Below are positions 12,900-25,458 of a stretch of DNA of 64,000 nt, piece by piece (positions within the stretch are counted from its first letter, which is position 1; each line of letters begins with the position of its first letter). The DNA lies in NCBI GenBank assembly GCA_949130495.1, contig OX422207.1, positions 709,438,456 to 709,502,455 of the forward strand, in the 5' to 3' direction. A program made the translations under genes and the position numbers. The notes below the pieces were generated by a model. It was not told the origin of the DNA and made no database searches. It saw only the letters and a program-made list of their open reading frames with translations. This stretch comes from Sambucus nigra (taxonomy: Eukaryota; Streptophyta; Magnoliopsida; Dipsacales; Adoxaceae).

Positions 12900-13420
12900 C
12901 TACAAAACCATACATAAGTTCTCAGCATGATACTCCTCCGTCTGTGATTGAACCACGATATCATCGATAAATACTATTACAAACTGATCCAGAAACTCCC
13001 AAAAGACCCTGTTCATGAGGTACATAAACACTGTAGGTGCATTACTGGGCCCAAATGGCATCACCCTAAACTCGTAGGATCTATACCACGATAGGAAAGC
13101 GGTCTTAGGAACATCCTCATCCTGAATACGCAACTGGTAATAACCTGACCTCAAATTGATCTTGGAGAAGTATGCAACCCCTCTTAACTAATAAAATAAG
13201 TCATCAATCCTAGGCAACGGATACTTATTCCATATCATCACCTTGTTAAGCTCCCTATAATCCAAGAACAAGGGAAGTGAACCATCCTTTTTCTTCACAA
13301 ACAACATTGAAGCACCCCAAGACGATGTACTCCGTCGAATGAAACCTTGACCCAAGAGCTTATGAATCTACTGTCTCATCTCCCTCATCTTTGAAGGTGC
13401 CAAGATCTTGAAATTAGTCT
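12900..13420 (-). pseudogene. pol: Element A reverse transcriptase core (broken)
   Basis: The minus strand reads [20 protein letters not shown] and [19 protein letters not shown], then [37 protein letters not shown] and [13 protein letters not shown] occupies the place of the YxDD catalytic motif. Stop codons precede SGYYQ and follow the palm. Order and motifs fit Ty3/gypsy RT. Confidence 0.9.
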
Positions 13421-13599
13421 TGTCCCCGGTGCTTATTCAATGACAAACTCTATTTCCCAGCTCAGTGTTAGCCCGGGTATGTCCTGAAATATGTCCTCAA
13501 ACTCCCTCACTACTGGAATCGAGTCTAAAGGTACCACTAACTCCTGTGAGGTCTCCTCCTTAATATAGTACAGGTGAGTGCGCGATCATTCGTCAAGCA

Positions 13600-13935
13600 G
13601 AGGCATTGCCACTAGGAACATCTCATGCCCTGGGATAGAGAACACTATAGTCCTCTCATAGCAATCTACCGTCACTTAATAACTCAGCAACCAATCAATG
13701 CCTATAATCACGTCGTACCCCTCCATATCTAACACTGGGAGGTTTATCGCTATACTCGGTCTCCCAATCAAAATATCAATTCCTTTACAGATCGAATGTA
13801 TCAGCATACCCATACCCATCGATGACTCGACACACATAAGAAGAATATTGGTTGTCTTTAATAAGCTAGCGGCACATGCAAATATAGTCTTAATAAAATA
13901 ATGCCCTAGTATCCAATAGGTACCCACCCTCAAGC
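13600..13935 (-). pseudogene. Element A protease (broken)
   Basis: Minus-strand reading with GHYFIKTIFACAASL near the usual active-site block and DMEGYDVIIGIDWLLSY, the conserved [DN]xDVIxGxDWL motif of gypsy proteases. The Asp-Ser/Thr-Gly active-site triad is not legible. It lies between the gag zinc-knuckle region and RT. Confidence 0.75.
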
Positions 13936-14079
13936 TCGTGAATAGGATATGTACCCTCTACTATAGGCAGTGCCTGAGGTGCTAGAGTCATCGGTATATC
14001 CCAGATATTGTATACATGCTCGTAGTGCATCTTACCCTACTGTTACTGTAGGGATAATGCTGGTGATGGAGTTATCAAA

Positions 14080-15102
14080 TCATGTTGGGCATCCTACCAC
14101 TGGGCCATGTCTCACTGTGGCTGTCTCTGCCCCTGGCCTTACTGACCTGATGGCCTTGGCCCTTATGGACTCCCCTTGATTCCCTTGACCATGGCTTCCC
14201 TTAGGAACCTCTTGTTGTTGGAACCCTTCTGGCCCTGTCTGTCTGATCTGTGCCCACCATATCTAAATTTCTTGAAAGAATTCCCCTGTCGAGAATTTTT
14301 CCCCTTCTAGCCCGTTGCCTGCTGCTACTAGTGTGGTTCCCCGCTACCATTACTCCCCCATATATTTACAAGATGGATAGTCTAAGCTCCTCTCTTACTT
14401 ACCTTTGCATGGTAACGATAATAATGACAGTGTACAAAGTGGCATTGATAACATTAGTGTAAGTTATCAACGCAGGATTACCATCAAATGTTGCCTGATA
14501 CTCTAGGATAACCCATCCATGATCTTATCCTTCCTCCTATCCTCATTTCTCACCTATTCTGTCACAAATTTAGCCAGGCGGGTGAACTCCTCCTCGTAGT
14601 CAGCTACTGATCCGTCATCGTGACATACCTCCCTAAACATCCTCCTCATATCTGACTCAACTGCAGGCAAAAAGTACGTGCGGTCAAATAACTTCCAGAA
14701 CTCATAGTCATTGAGTATCTATCCTCAATGGTGGTCACTGAATTCAACCACTGAAGGGTTTCCCCTACTAACTTTAAGGTGGCCAACATCTTCCTTTTTA
14801 CCTCACTACATTCTAACATGCATAGATGGCACTGAATGTTCTTCTTCCATTGGCATTCCTCCACTATATCCGTACTTCCTTGAAACTCAGAAGGGTGGCC
14901 CTTCTGGAAGGTCTCCCTGATGATATTCCAAGTTGGTTTCCCTTGTTGGTCCTGAGTAACTAGTGTTGCGGGCTTCTATCACTACCACTTGAGTAGCAGA
15001 AATCATCTCTGGTGGTGGTGGTGGTACCTGCTGCTCCTGAGGGTCCTCCCTAACCTTGTCTCTAGCCGCTGCCCTCTCGTCTCGCTCTCTCATCTGTGGC
15101 AT
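14080..15102 (-). pseudogene. gag: Element A gag (broken)
   Basis: The likely start is the ATG at 15100-15102. The first residues read MPQMRERDERAAARD, followed by QVPPPPPEM, then a retrotransposon-gag-like stretch (LATLKLVGETLQWL, DDGSVADYEEEFTRLAKFV). Downstream there is a basic, Gly/Gln-rich tail. Several frame breaks separate the blocks. It sits about 170 nt from the primer site, as expected for gag. Confidence 0.7.
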
Positions 15103-15271
15103 ACTGAAATAGAATTTAAATTATATAAGTACATTGTTATACAAAATTATAATAGCATAAGAACGATATCTTAAGCACGCAAAGAGGAAAAATAGTCCTA
15201 ACAATAGGACGCTCAATCAAAATAATGATACGCTGAAATCGTAGTAAGTCGTACAGATCGTACGGACACTA

Positions 15272-15292
15272 GAACCTGATGCTCTGATACCA
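15272..15292 (-). other. Element A primer-binding site (initiator tRNA-Met type)
   Basis: The minus strand reads TGGTATCAGAGCATCAGG, two bases from the LTR edge at 15295. The extended leader (GGTTCTAGTGTCC) is shared with element B. Confidence 0.85.
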
Positions 15293-15294
15293 TC

Positions 15295-16392
15295 TGTAAC
15301 ACCCTATCTAATTAAACAACGATTGATCAAACCTTTATTAAATTAAAAAAGGTTTCTCAACTGGTTCATTCTTAGCATCACTGTCGAAACTTTTTAATTA
15401 CTAACCACCTAAGTGAAATTTGACGGGTGCCAAATTTTATCTTACTTTAACAAAAAATAAAGGAACAATGATGAACACTAAATTAACCATTCATAATATA
15501 ATGGAGTGCAACCATCACAATAAATAAATGAATAAAGGTTTGCCAAAATCCAAAACCAAATGCTCCATAATAATAAAAGAACGAAATAACTGAAAACTAT
15601 CAACGGACAACATGCCCATACATGGAATATAAAAAAATGAGATCCTACTCTAGATTTGAATGGAGAAATCATCTAATCAAGTCAAATCCTCTCAACATCT
15701 ACAGTGCTACAGCTCCGAGTCCTTGGAATAAAATCACGCTTGGCATCCCTGTGGATGAACACTTAAAAGGTTTTAATTTTTTTATATCAAGTGCTTGTAC
15801 ACAAAACGTTTTGAAAATATTGATTACACATCCTCGCGCACAGTCTCTCTTGAGTTTTACTCACCTCTCATCTATAGTGAACTTCTAACATTCTATACTT
15901 AGCCCACCTAGCTATACTACCCCAGTTAACTAGAATAAAGTATTCAACCGAACTTATCTACACGTCTAAGTTCCCATACCGCGCATGTAGTACTTTAATT
16001 TATTAACATCTCTCATATGTTAATCATCCTCATAAATAACATTCCTCACATGTTATCTTTTAAATTAATGCATTAAGTTCTCAACTTTATTTATCATTCC
16101 GATATCCACAATTATAAATAACATTCACAAATGTTATTAGCTGAATTATATACTTAAGTTTCTCGACTCAAATTTATTCTTCTTAGATATACTCTACCGA
16201 ACTGCCTGTTGTCACACATAAGTAGATAAGTCGCACAATATATATTTCATATACAATATATACAAATAAATATATCTCACTATAATATCCTCGTATCACA
16301 CAATAAGGATTTATTGGTTCGAATGTTCCTTCGACCCCAATTTATCATGTCATTCACGTTGGTTCGGGTAGCCCTCAACCCCAATGTAAATG

Positions 16393-16431
<39 letters not shown>

Positions 16432-18109
16432 TTTGGATGTTTCATCATCCAAGGACACCAATATTATTTATGTTCAATATTGGTCCGAATAGCCCTCAAC
16501 CCCAATATATCTAATGCACTTTAGGTTCACACACCCTAAGTATACATACGATAGGTATTCACACAACCTAGGTATTCGCACTTGTACGTAGTATATTTAT
16601 CTCATATACACATCGTACTAGATTTCTTAACGAATTATTCCACTTATCATATTCATGAGTATTCACACAACTCTAAGGGCCCTAGTTACCCCCTTTATAA
16701 ATTTTAGTAGATAAGCCTAACTCACCCTACTGTTCTACATATCAATTCTTTCAATTTCCATAATTCTTTATCTGTCTCTCAGATTAATTACAATGTAGTT
16801 TAACCCAATGCAATCTCGTCTTATTCCTTCCAATAAGACTAAGCCATTTCCCCATCATAAACCTACGGTAATACTTTAATTTCGAAATATTATTTGATCA
16901 AAATCCTCAAATACTCCCAACAACGATTTAGGGTGAATCAATTATTTACTATCCGAATCGATTCAAAATGATTCAGATTTCTACTTCATCTTCTTCAGGC
17001 ATTTTTCTACGTTTTCCACCCTTAATATTCATACCAACCTCCATGTTTCCTAGCTAAACTCTTAACCCATGACATCACACATCAAGTATAGGTATTAGGA
17101 TGATTTTCAATGTTCAAAACATTCAATCCATACCTAAAACAATCAAGAACAAATTAAAATAACTAATTCTTCAAGAACCCTAGTTTTTGTTTTCTTCCAA
17201 CATAATCATTCCAAATCCCAGAGTTATTTCGTTTTAATCATCATGTCTCCTATGATTTCCATTCTTCTATAGGTGTCCATGAAAATTCCCAACCATCATG
17301 CATTAAATTTATTCCTTTTCTCCCAAGAACATGCATTAGATAAAAATCATCATCAAAATCCTGCGCATGGGCATTATAACTTCGTATTAAATTCAATATA
17401 CAACTTACCGTAACAGTAGAGGACTAATTTTGTGGTGTTGATGATGAGTTGTTGTTTCTCTCTTCAAATCCTCACTCCTTAGATGCTTAGGATGCAAGAT
17501 TAAGGTCCAATTCTTCAAGAACACCTCTCAAGCCTTGGAAATTAGTTTCCCTTTTCTCTCTAATGGCTTCCTTTGGGTTTAACTATTTCTAACCCTAGCC
17601 TCAAGTCTCAAACATCATATATACAACTTAGAATTTCGTTGGTCCCTCAACCTCTATTTTTCAAATGACCAAAAGGACCTCAATAGGTGCCGATTTGGTC
17701 TAAAATTGACCCGAAACCCAAACTATACCTCCGAGTACACTATTCCGACTATTTCGACCAGTACGGAATCATTCTATCCTCTAAATTATCATCTGAATCA
17801 CTCAAAATATATTTCCTATCTCAACCTCAAATTAGTCCATACGCGACTCCCGGTTGAGATAAAATAAAATACGCACATATCACTCGCTATACCGTATAAC
17901 ACGAATTATCAAGTATTTACTATTCACGCTTAGTAAATATTATATCATAATATAAATAAGTATCTATCTCTTGATTAATATTTAATAATAACATTTATAA
18001 TTTAATCACCTTGAATTACTTCACCCCCGTAATTTAAATGCAACCTATTTTTCCCAATTAATTTTCAAATTACACAAGTTATAAATACCCAGAAATACGG
18101 TTTATTACG
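15295..18109 (-). repeat. Element A 5' LTR
   Basis: Starts TGTAACACCC beside the primer site. It ends near TATTACG at 18109, where the 3' LTR has TATTACA, so the outermost base is probably a transition. Its start is clearly related to the element B LTR (both carry TTCATTCTTAGCATCACTGT or nearly so). It contains an (AT)n tract at 16395-16430. Right of 18109 the sequence switches to Athila-like gag. Confidence 0.8.
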
Positions 18110-18560
18110 GTGGACAAGGACGCTGAGTGGAAACTTCGTGTCAACTAAATTGAGAAAATATTGAAAAATGTACTCAAATCACGGGCAAGAGAAATAACCA
18201 GATCCACTCGAGCTATGAAAGAAAATGTGTGTGCCATTTGTGAGTCGGACCATTCAATGAAGGAATGCCCGACGATACCCGCCTACAATGTTATGACTCA
18301 TAAGCAGGTGGAAGCAGTCGGAGGATTTAAGGGAAATTTCAATGCACCTCATGGTAATTCTTACAACCCTTCGTGGAGGAACTATCCTGGGTTTAGTTAT
18401 GGGTACAAAACACCGTGTTGAATCCTAACTCACACGTTGCCCCTCCTCCACACTTTCAACAAGCTCCACATATGCCAGCACCACTTCCCGCGTCGTATAT
18501 CACCCCCGCCAAGGCAAAACTGTGAGTATTCGATAAATAAATTCATAAAAGCCAAAAATT
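18110..18560 (+). pseudogene. gag: Element C (Athila-like) gag 3' portion
   Basis: The plus-strand reading from the junction with element A gives DKDAEWKLRV, a stop, then IEKILKNVLKSRAREITRS, the zinc knuckle CAICESDHSMKEC (CX2CX3HX4C) and YNPSWRNYPGFSYG. The last block is a hallmark of Athila-type gag proteins. The 5' part of gag, the leader and the 5' LTR are not in the window and should lie left of position 1, because element A interrupted this gene. Confidence 0.8.
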
Positions 18561-19037
18561 AACGAATCCTCAAAACACTCGGATGTCTGCCGAGATAAAA
18601 TCTAACATTTTGAAGTTGCAATCATCCTTGAGTATCCAAGAGAAGGGTACGTTTCCGGTCTAAGGACAAAGACCTCCCCAATGTCAATCTAGTGTTATCT
18701 CTACATCTAACGACCATCAAGATTAATGTTAATCAGTCACCACATACAGAAGTGGGAGAGTTTTTGAATTTTCACCTCCCTTATAGGATGAATCTAAAGA
18801 TAACGAGGCTTTACCCAACAAGAAAGAGGCCAGAAATGTCCCCTTAAATGAAAGTTTCAATGAAGACAACTCTTGTGGTCCCAAAGTCATAGTGAAACCA
18901 ACCACTGTTTCACCTTTCCCTCAACGGTTGGTTCCACCTCAAAAGGGGCTTCCTACGAAGATGTGATAGATGTCTCTAAGCAAGTATAGATAAATATAAA
19001 GAAAATTCTCCCCTATGAGAAAGTTCTTAAGGACTTA
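18560..19037 (+). pseudogene. Element C gag-protease linker (decayed)
   Basis: Low-complexity polar coding remnants continue between the zinc-knuckle tail and the protease block. Short readable pieces resemble the variable linker of Athila polyproteins, but frames change repeatedly. No domain can be named. Confidence 0.4.
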
Positions 19038-19490
19038 TTGACAGTGGAAATAAGGCTTAAGGTGAAAAATAACATTTTTCTAGCACAAAATGTGAGCTCC
19101 ATTCTACTTAATGACCTCCCACCAAAGTTTAAAGATCTAGGTGCACCTACCATCTCATGCATCACTGGAGAGAACCGAATAGAAAAAGCCTTTCTTGATT
19201 TAAGGGAGAGTGTCAACATTCTCCCTTATTCAATATATAGGCAAATAGATTTGGGGATCCTCAATATCACATCGATCACTCTCCAACTTGCAGATCGTAC
19301 AGTGAAAATACCTCGAGGGATCATCGAGGATGTGATAGTCCAAGTGGACACATTTTACTTCCCGTTAAATTTTTTCATTTGGGACACGGATCCCTTCATG
19401 CCCTTGAGCAATCATGTTCCCGTCATCCTAGTCCTCCCACTCTTACATACGGCTAATGCATTAATCAACACTCGAAGTGTAAAAATGTAA
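19038..19490 (+). pseudogene. Element C protease
   Basis: A 150-residue open stretch with LPPKFKDLGAPTISCITG, IEKAFLDLRESVNILPYS, ITLQLADRTVKIPRG and EDVIVQVDTFYFPLNF. In Athila elements this block is the aspartic protease. Here the active-site region reads DLRES where DLGAS is usual, so the essential Gly is missing and the product would be inactive. Upstream and downstream frames are closed by stops. Confidence 0.8.
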
Positions 19491-20061
19491 CTCACATTCG
19501 AGAACATGACCCTTAAGATGAATACTTTCAATATCTCTAGGCAAGTGGGTAAGGATGATGACTTTCACGCGATCGATCTGATTGAGGAGATAGTAGAGAA
19601 GCACGTAGAGTGAAATATCGATGGGTATGCCTTAGGAGCATGTCTTATTTTAGGTAGTGAGAGTGACGAGACGTACATCGACTTCGAGAGGGATGTGGAG
19701 TAGTTGAGAGCGTTATTAGATGAGGGAGCATCGGATGAGGACGTAAGAGATGTAAATTGGGCTTCTAGATTCGAGGAGTTACCCCTAAGGGATTCACACA
19801 CGATTCCTTCCGATGAAAAAATTACCACCATTGAATTAAAGAAACTCAAACGTAAAATATGCTTATTTGGGAGAGTAAGATACATTTTTCGTTGTCATCT
19901 CCTCTGGCCTAGATAAAGAGAAATGGTAAATTGTTAGAGATTTTGAGGACGCACCAAAGTTATTTTGGTTGGATCATTGCAGATTTTAAAGGTATAAGTC
20001 CCCTGATGTACCCATAAATACACCTCGAGGAGGACGTGAATCCCTTTAGGGAGATGCAGCG

Positions 20062-20600
20062 GTGACTGAATCCCACTATGAAAGAAGTTGTGAGAGAATA
20101 AATATTAAGGTATTGGATGCAGGTATCATTTACCCAATCTTAGATAGTAAATGGGTGAGTTTTATCCAAGTAGTCCCGAAGAAGTCGAGAATGACTGTGG
20201 TCGAGAATGCTAAGGTAGAGCTAATTCCTCAATGCAAAACCACCGGGTGGCGCATTTGCATTGACCACTGGAAGATCAATGCCGGCACGAGAAAATATCA
20301 TTTCCCCTTTCCATTCATAGACCACTTGCTCAAGTGTGTAGTAGGACAGCCATTCGAATACTTCCTTGACGATTATTTTGGATACAACCACGTTCTTAAT
20401 CAAGAAAAGACGAGTTTCACATGTCCTTTTGGCACGTTTGCCTGCATACGTATGCCGTTTGGATTATGTAATGTGACCTCGACCTTTCAAAGGTGCGTTC
20501 TTAGTCTCTTTAGCGACATGGTCTAAAGGGGCCTTGAGGTTTTTATGGATGACTTTAGAGTTTTCGGACCCTCTTTTGACCTTCATCTTGCTAATCATGA
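20062..20600 (+). pseudogene. pol: Element C reverse transcriptase
   Basis: Readable motifs are VLDAGIIYPILDSKWVSFIQ, VVPKKSRMTVV, WRICIDHWKINAGTRKYHFP, FPFIDHLLK, SFTCPFGTFACIRMPFGLCN and, after a stop at 20524-20526, VFMDDFRVFG. FMDD is the YxDD-type catalytic motif. Several substitutions in otherwise invariant positions (CIDHWKIN for DYRKLN; FLDDYFGYNHV for FLDGYSGYNQI) show it is decayed. Confidence 0.85.
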
Positions 20601-20618
20601 AAAATTGCTAGCCCTTAT

Positions 20619-21260
20619 GTGGAAAAGCACTTGGTATTAAATTGGGAGAAATGCCATTTCGTGGTTACTGAAGGAATAGTTCTAGGCCACATAGTATCAT
20701 CCAAAGGTTTTGAAGTTGATAGGACAAAAATCGATGTCATAACTAATCTTCCTCCTCCTAAGTCACTAAAGTATGTGCGTTCTTTCTTGGGCCACGCGAG
20801 TTTTAATCTAAGGTTTATTAAAACTTTTAGTGCCATCGCTAAACCCTTGGGTAACCTCCTTATGAAGGATGCCCCTTTTGAGTGGAATGAATCTTGTTAA
20901 ACCACTTTTGAAAAATTGAAAACTATGTGTCTTCCATTCGGGCTTATGTGTGATGCGAGTGACTGTGCTATAGGGGCTATGTTGGGCAAAATAAAAGATT
21001 GGTAGGATTATGTCATCTAATACGCTAGCCAAATGATAACAAGACCGCAACTTAATTACTCCACCACGGAGAAAGAATTACTGGAGGTAGTTTTAGCCCC
21101 AGAATTTCGCTCTTACCTCGTTGGTTTGCAATCACTTGATTTACCGACCACACAGTGCTTATGTATCTCATTTCCAAAAATGTTGCGAATTCTTGCCTCG
21201 TAAGCTAAATCCTACTCCTATAAGAGTTCAATCTCTCAATAAAAGAGAAGAAAGGATTAG
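20619..21260 (+). pseudogene. pol: Element C RT connection and RNase H
   Basis: GIVLGHIVSSKGFEVDR, VRSFLGHASFNLRFIKTFS and APFEWNESC are the thumb/connection motifs. After a stop, MCDASDCAIGAMLG and TTEKELLEVV mark RNase H. Frames shift near 21150. It follows the RT core and precedes integrase. Confidence 0.8.
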
Positions 21261-22393
21261 AAAATGTCATTGCCGATCATTTGTCCTGGCTTTCATATGA
21301 AAGCATGTGGAGGCCATTTTTGGACGAATAATATGGTCTCTAAGATTCTTCAAAGCGACCTCTATTGGCCCAAATATTTTCGAGATGTAAATTCTTATTG
21401 TAAATCTTTTGATATATGTCTAAGGATGGGAGCCATAACTCGATGAGACATGATGCCATTGACCCCCATAGTCGTCATCGAGATATTTGATTATTGGGGT
21501 ATTGACTTCATGCGATCTTTTCCCCCTTCATTTTGTTTCTTTTACATCCTTAAAGTTGTAGACTATGTGTCAAAATGGGTTGAGGCCATAACTACAAAGA
21601 CTAAGGACAATAAGGTGGTTATAAAGTTCTTGTGAGAGCACATACTTTCCGGCTTCAGAGCTCCGAAAGCAATAATTAGGAATAATGCACCCACTTTTAT
21701 AATCGTCCGTTTAAAAAAATTATGAGAGATTATGGAGTTATCCATAAGGTTGGGATAACTTATCACCCCCAAACGAGTGGGAAAGTTGAGTTAAAAAATC
21801 GTGAAATCAATAACATTCTCAAAAAGACCGTCGATCCTAGTTGGAACAATTAGTCCCTCCGATTGAACGATTCACTATGGGCTTATCGAACTACATACAA
21901 GAACTCCCTTGGAATGTCTTCGTTTCCCTTTTTGTATGGTAAACCTTTCCATCTTCTAGTGGAGATAGAACACAAAGCCTATTAGACAATCAAGAGGTTG
22001 AACTATAATTTAGACAAAGCCAGTGAAGCATGCAAGCTTCAATTAAATGAGTTGGAAGAGATGCGTAGTGATGCATACGAGAATGTTAAAATATCCAAGG
22101 AAAGGATGAAACTCGCATATAATAGAATTATTCGATGCAAGGAGTTTCATTTGGGTCAAAAGGATGCTTCTCTACAACTTCAGTCTACATTTGTTTCCCG
22201 GCATCTTACGTTTGTAGTGGACGGGCCCATTCGTCATGAGAGAAGTGTTCCCCCACAGAGCCATGGAATTAGAAGATACAAAAGGGGGGACACATATTTA
22301 GAGGAATGTGTTAAAGAAGCCGACATCATTTCGTTGCCGGACCCCATTTACGAGTTTGATTTAGAGAGATATGAGAGGTCACCGGACCCCTGA
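21260..22393 (+). pseudogene. pol: Element C integrase
   Basis: The N-terminal zinc region is recognisable (SDLYWPKYFRDVNSYCKSFD, then CLRMGAITR). The core shows [12 protein letters not shown] with [11 protein letters not shown]. The C-terminal part from 21998 is open for 131 codons and has NYNLDKASEACKLQLNELEE followed by a Tyr/Glu-rich stretch and FHLGQK. The LDKA...LQLNELEE block is characteristic of Athila integrase tails. Stops and a frameshift around 21640-21990 break the core. Confidence 0.8.
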
Positions 22394-22785
22394 TGCGTAT
22401 GGGATGATTCTTGTGTAACATAGTAAATCGTGTAGGTAGGTTAGTAGAAGTCCATAGGTTCTCGAGTCGAGATAGGATATGAGCAAAATTGTACATTGTG
22501 GGAGATTTTCATGCGAGGCAAGGTGAGTTTTCAAGGTTTTCCAAGCTAAAATAGGAGTAGGTGTGTTTTGGGAAATGTTTGGAAAAGTGATTTCCAACAC
22601 TTAATTTTTTAATGCTAAGTTAAAGGGCCATAATGTAAATCCAGACCAATTCTCCCTAGTTACACTATAGGGTCCGAACCGGTTCACCTCGTAGTTGAAT
22701 AAAAAAATATTAAAGGGTCCGAACTCATTCGCCTAGGCCTAAAATAGTTCACCGATAGTAGGTATAACTGATTCGTCCATTCCCA

Positions 22786-24066
22786 ATGCCTTTATTCCCT
22801 ATACATCCCCCCTTCATTTCCCTCCAACCTTTCCCTCCATTTCTTCCTTCCTTTTATGTATTCCACTTCTCTACCTATAAATACACACCTAATTTCCCCA
22901 TTTCATTTAACCTCTTCCATCTCTCCTCACTCTTATTATCCCCAAATTACTCTTTCATATGGATAACGAGGAATTTCCTATGAACTACAATTCCACCGAA
23001 ATTTTATAAGATGGCAATCACACCTATTGGTCACTCCAAGAAAGCATATGGTGTGAAACATTTTTTCTCTACCACCCGTACCATACTCATTGAGCGGTTA
23101 ATCAACTAAAATGGGCTACCTCAAGCCGTGTCCACCATCTTTCGGTAACAAAGGTGGCATTAATTCATAGCCAATCCCGATGACGATGTTTGGCTCGATG
23201 AAGTATGAAACTTACATGGAACTCTTGTCAAGGTCAATGAAAATTTGTAACACGCCTATGTCGATGAGGTACCAATTCCTTTTTCTCTCATTATAATAGC
23301 CCAAAAAATCCAGGAAAATCAAGTCACAAATACCTAAAATTTTGATTACCCCACTATAGGTAATCCCATTCCGAAGCACCAATGTATCGAGCGCATTTCC
23401 CCTAACTATAATGGGGATCGCGATACCTTCCCGGTGAAAAGCCTTGATGAAACAACCCTCTTTTCCTTTTTAATCATGTGTGGGGCCATCCTCCAAACAT
23501 CTAGCAACTCCACAATCTTTATATGCCATGGAAGTTTCCTTTATCACCTCTTTGGCTAGGCGAGTTCCATTAATCTCCCCCGTATCTTTTACACATAATT
23601 TATACATGCCGCCATGTACCACAAAGGAAAAATATCCCTACCCTATTCCTGATTCATCACATCGCTATTAAAGGTTTTGTGATTCTACCTCCACCATCGC
23701 AGCCTCGTCTCCCCAAACCTATTAGGTCAGAATCCATCACTTAGAGCATCCGATAAATGGAGGTAGTGTGCCCACCCCCCAACATAAGAAGAAGATGTAG
23801 AAATGGGCGACAATGAGACTGAGTACAATAAGGATGGCAACTCCGACTACGAGCCAGAGGGAGAGGGTCTAACGCATCGCGTTGCCAATCTAGAGGTGAA
23901 TTTCAATGGGTTTTTGATGGATTATCGTCAATACATGAGCGTGATGGTCCGACTACAAGAGAAAATGTACAAGATCCAAGTGGGGTCCAATGTCTCTCTC
24001 CCGACATACTTTTATGATCTATACGACCCTAGTGCTCTAGGCCCATCACACCCACCCCTGCAGTAG
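22786..24066 (+). pseudogene. Element C second-ORF (env-like) remnant, tentative
   Basis: Several stop-interrupted stretches lie downstream of pol where Athila elements carry an additional, env-like ORF. The clearest is the 87-codon frame at 23803-24066, acidic at first (DNETEYNKDGNSDYEPEGEG) and then RVANLEVNFNGFLMDYRQYM, a probable coiled coil like those near the end of Athila second ORFs. No signal peptide or membrane segment can be confirmed. The assignment rests mainly on position and the coiled coil. Confidence 0.4.
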
Positions 24067-24302
24067 CCCCAATGTTGTTGTTTGGTTGTTTGTTTCGCAT
24101 ATGTAGTTCTTCATTTTGGGGTCCTTTTTGGCTATTAATGTTTGGTTACAAAGAACTATGTAATCTCTATCCTTTATTTCACTTATACTTGGTTGTTATT
24201 AAGTCAAATGTTGCATTTTTCTCTTTGTCAATTTTTTTATGCACCCTTCTTTTGTTTAGATTTTAGTCCTTTTGCATAGGGATCTTGCATATGTCTAAGT
24301 TA

Positions 24303-24318
24303 GGGGGGGGGGGGGGGG
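24303..24318 (+). other. Poly-G tract, probable element C polypurine tract
   Basis: Sixteen consecutive G after TAAGTTA, then TGTACACATG. A TAAGTT-plus-G-run is typical of the region downstream of Athila genes. It could be the 3' LTR primer with the LTR starting at 24319, or an expanded tract in the 3' untranslated region. Confidence 0.5.
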
Positions 24319-25458
24319 TGTACACATGTGCTTTTAATAAAATTCAAAAATTTCAAAATTCCCCCAAAAAAATTAAAATTAGAAAATTTCAAAACTTTCC
24401 AAAAAAAATTGAAAAGTTTGAAAAAGCCAAAAATATTTCCCCTCAAAATAAATAAAAATTGGAATTTAAAAGCTTCGAAATGTCACAAAATTTTTTCAAA
24501 GTCTAAAATTATAAACATCATACGCATAAAGACGAAATTGACCAAAGATGGAAATTTAGCGAAAATTGACGACTTGACGAATAAGTGGGGAGATTAACCA
24601 ACCCGGCGAGATTTTGAGCCTATCGATTTTTGTGAGTAATTAAATCAATCCGAGTTAATGGTTAAATCAAAGTTCAATTTAGCTCTAAATAAGTCATTGA
24701 GGATCTCAATTCCTTTGTTTTGATTGGTTATGGCAATCGTGTGAGATGTTGTCTTGAAAAAAGCTCTAAAATATCTCTAAATTAAAGTATTCTCGAGATA
24801 CATAATGTAAAATAATGAGTAATTTGGATAATGATGTTAGGCCATCGTTTGTTTACCCAAAAATACGAGCCATAAAAATTTGTGAAAAATAATACCCCTT
24901 TTGTAAACCCAATTTGATCCTGATAAAAAAATTTCCTTTTCGTTTAAAACCCGAAAGACCAATTGGCCCGGAACTGCGGAAATTGAACATTCATCAATTA
25001 CATCCGAAAAGGGCTTAAAAAGGGGTAAGAAAAAAAATAAAAGAAAAATGCTCAACAAAAATAGGAAGAAAAGAAAAATGTGAAAAATAGAAAAAGAAAA
25101 AGAAAAAGGAGAAAAAACCTGAAAATTCACTAATGGACATCATAAGAATATTTTCCAATTAAAAACTTCCCAACCATTCCTGTTTTACCTAGTACACCTT
25201 ATAACCTGAAAAAGTCTTAACCAAGTCTGAATTTCAGAATTAATTACTGGATGGAGAGTTAAAATACAAATATATAAAAGGAGATATTAATTGTGTGCAT
25301 AAGAGATGATGTTCCCAATTTTCCAAAAAACGTATTTCGATGAAGAGATCGTTTCACCATAAAAATTATGTGTCTCAAAATTGTGTGCATAAACTTGTGT
25401 CCATTACATTTACTCTTTATATCATACACACCAAGAGAAATAACCACATTTTGAGTGA
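24319..25458. other. AT-rich region after element C, possible 3' LTR or UTR
   Basis: A/T-rich sequence with many AAATTTC-type runs and no convincing gene. It may be the 3' LTR or 3' UTR of element C. The second LTR needed to prove this would be outside the window. Homology to the tandem array begins at about 25459. Confidence 0.4.
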
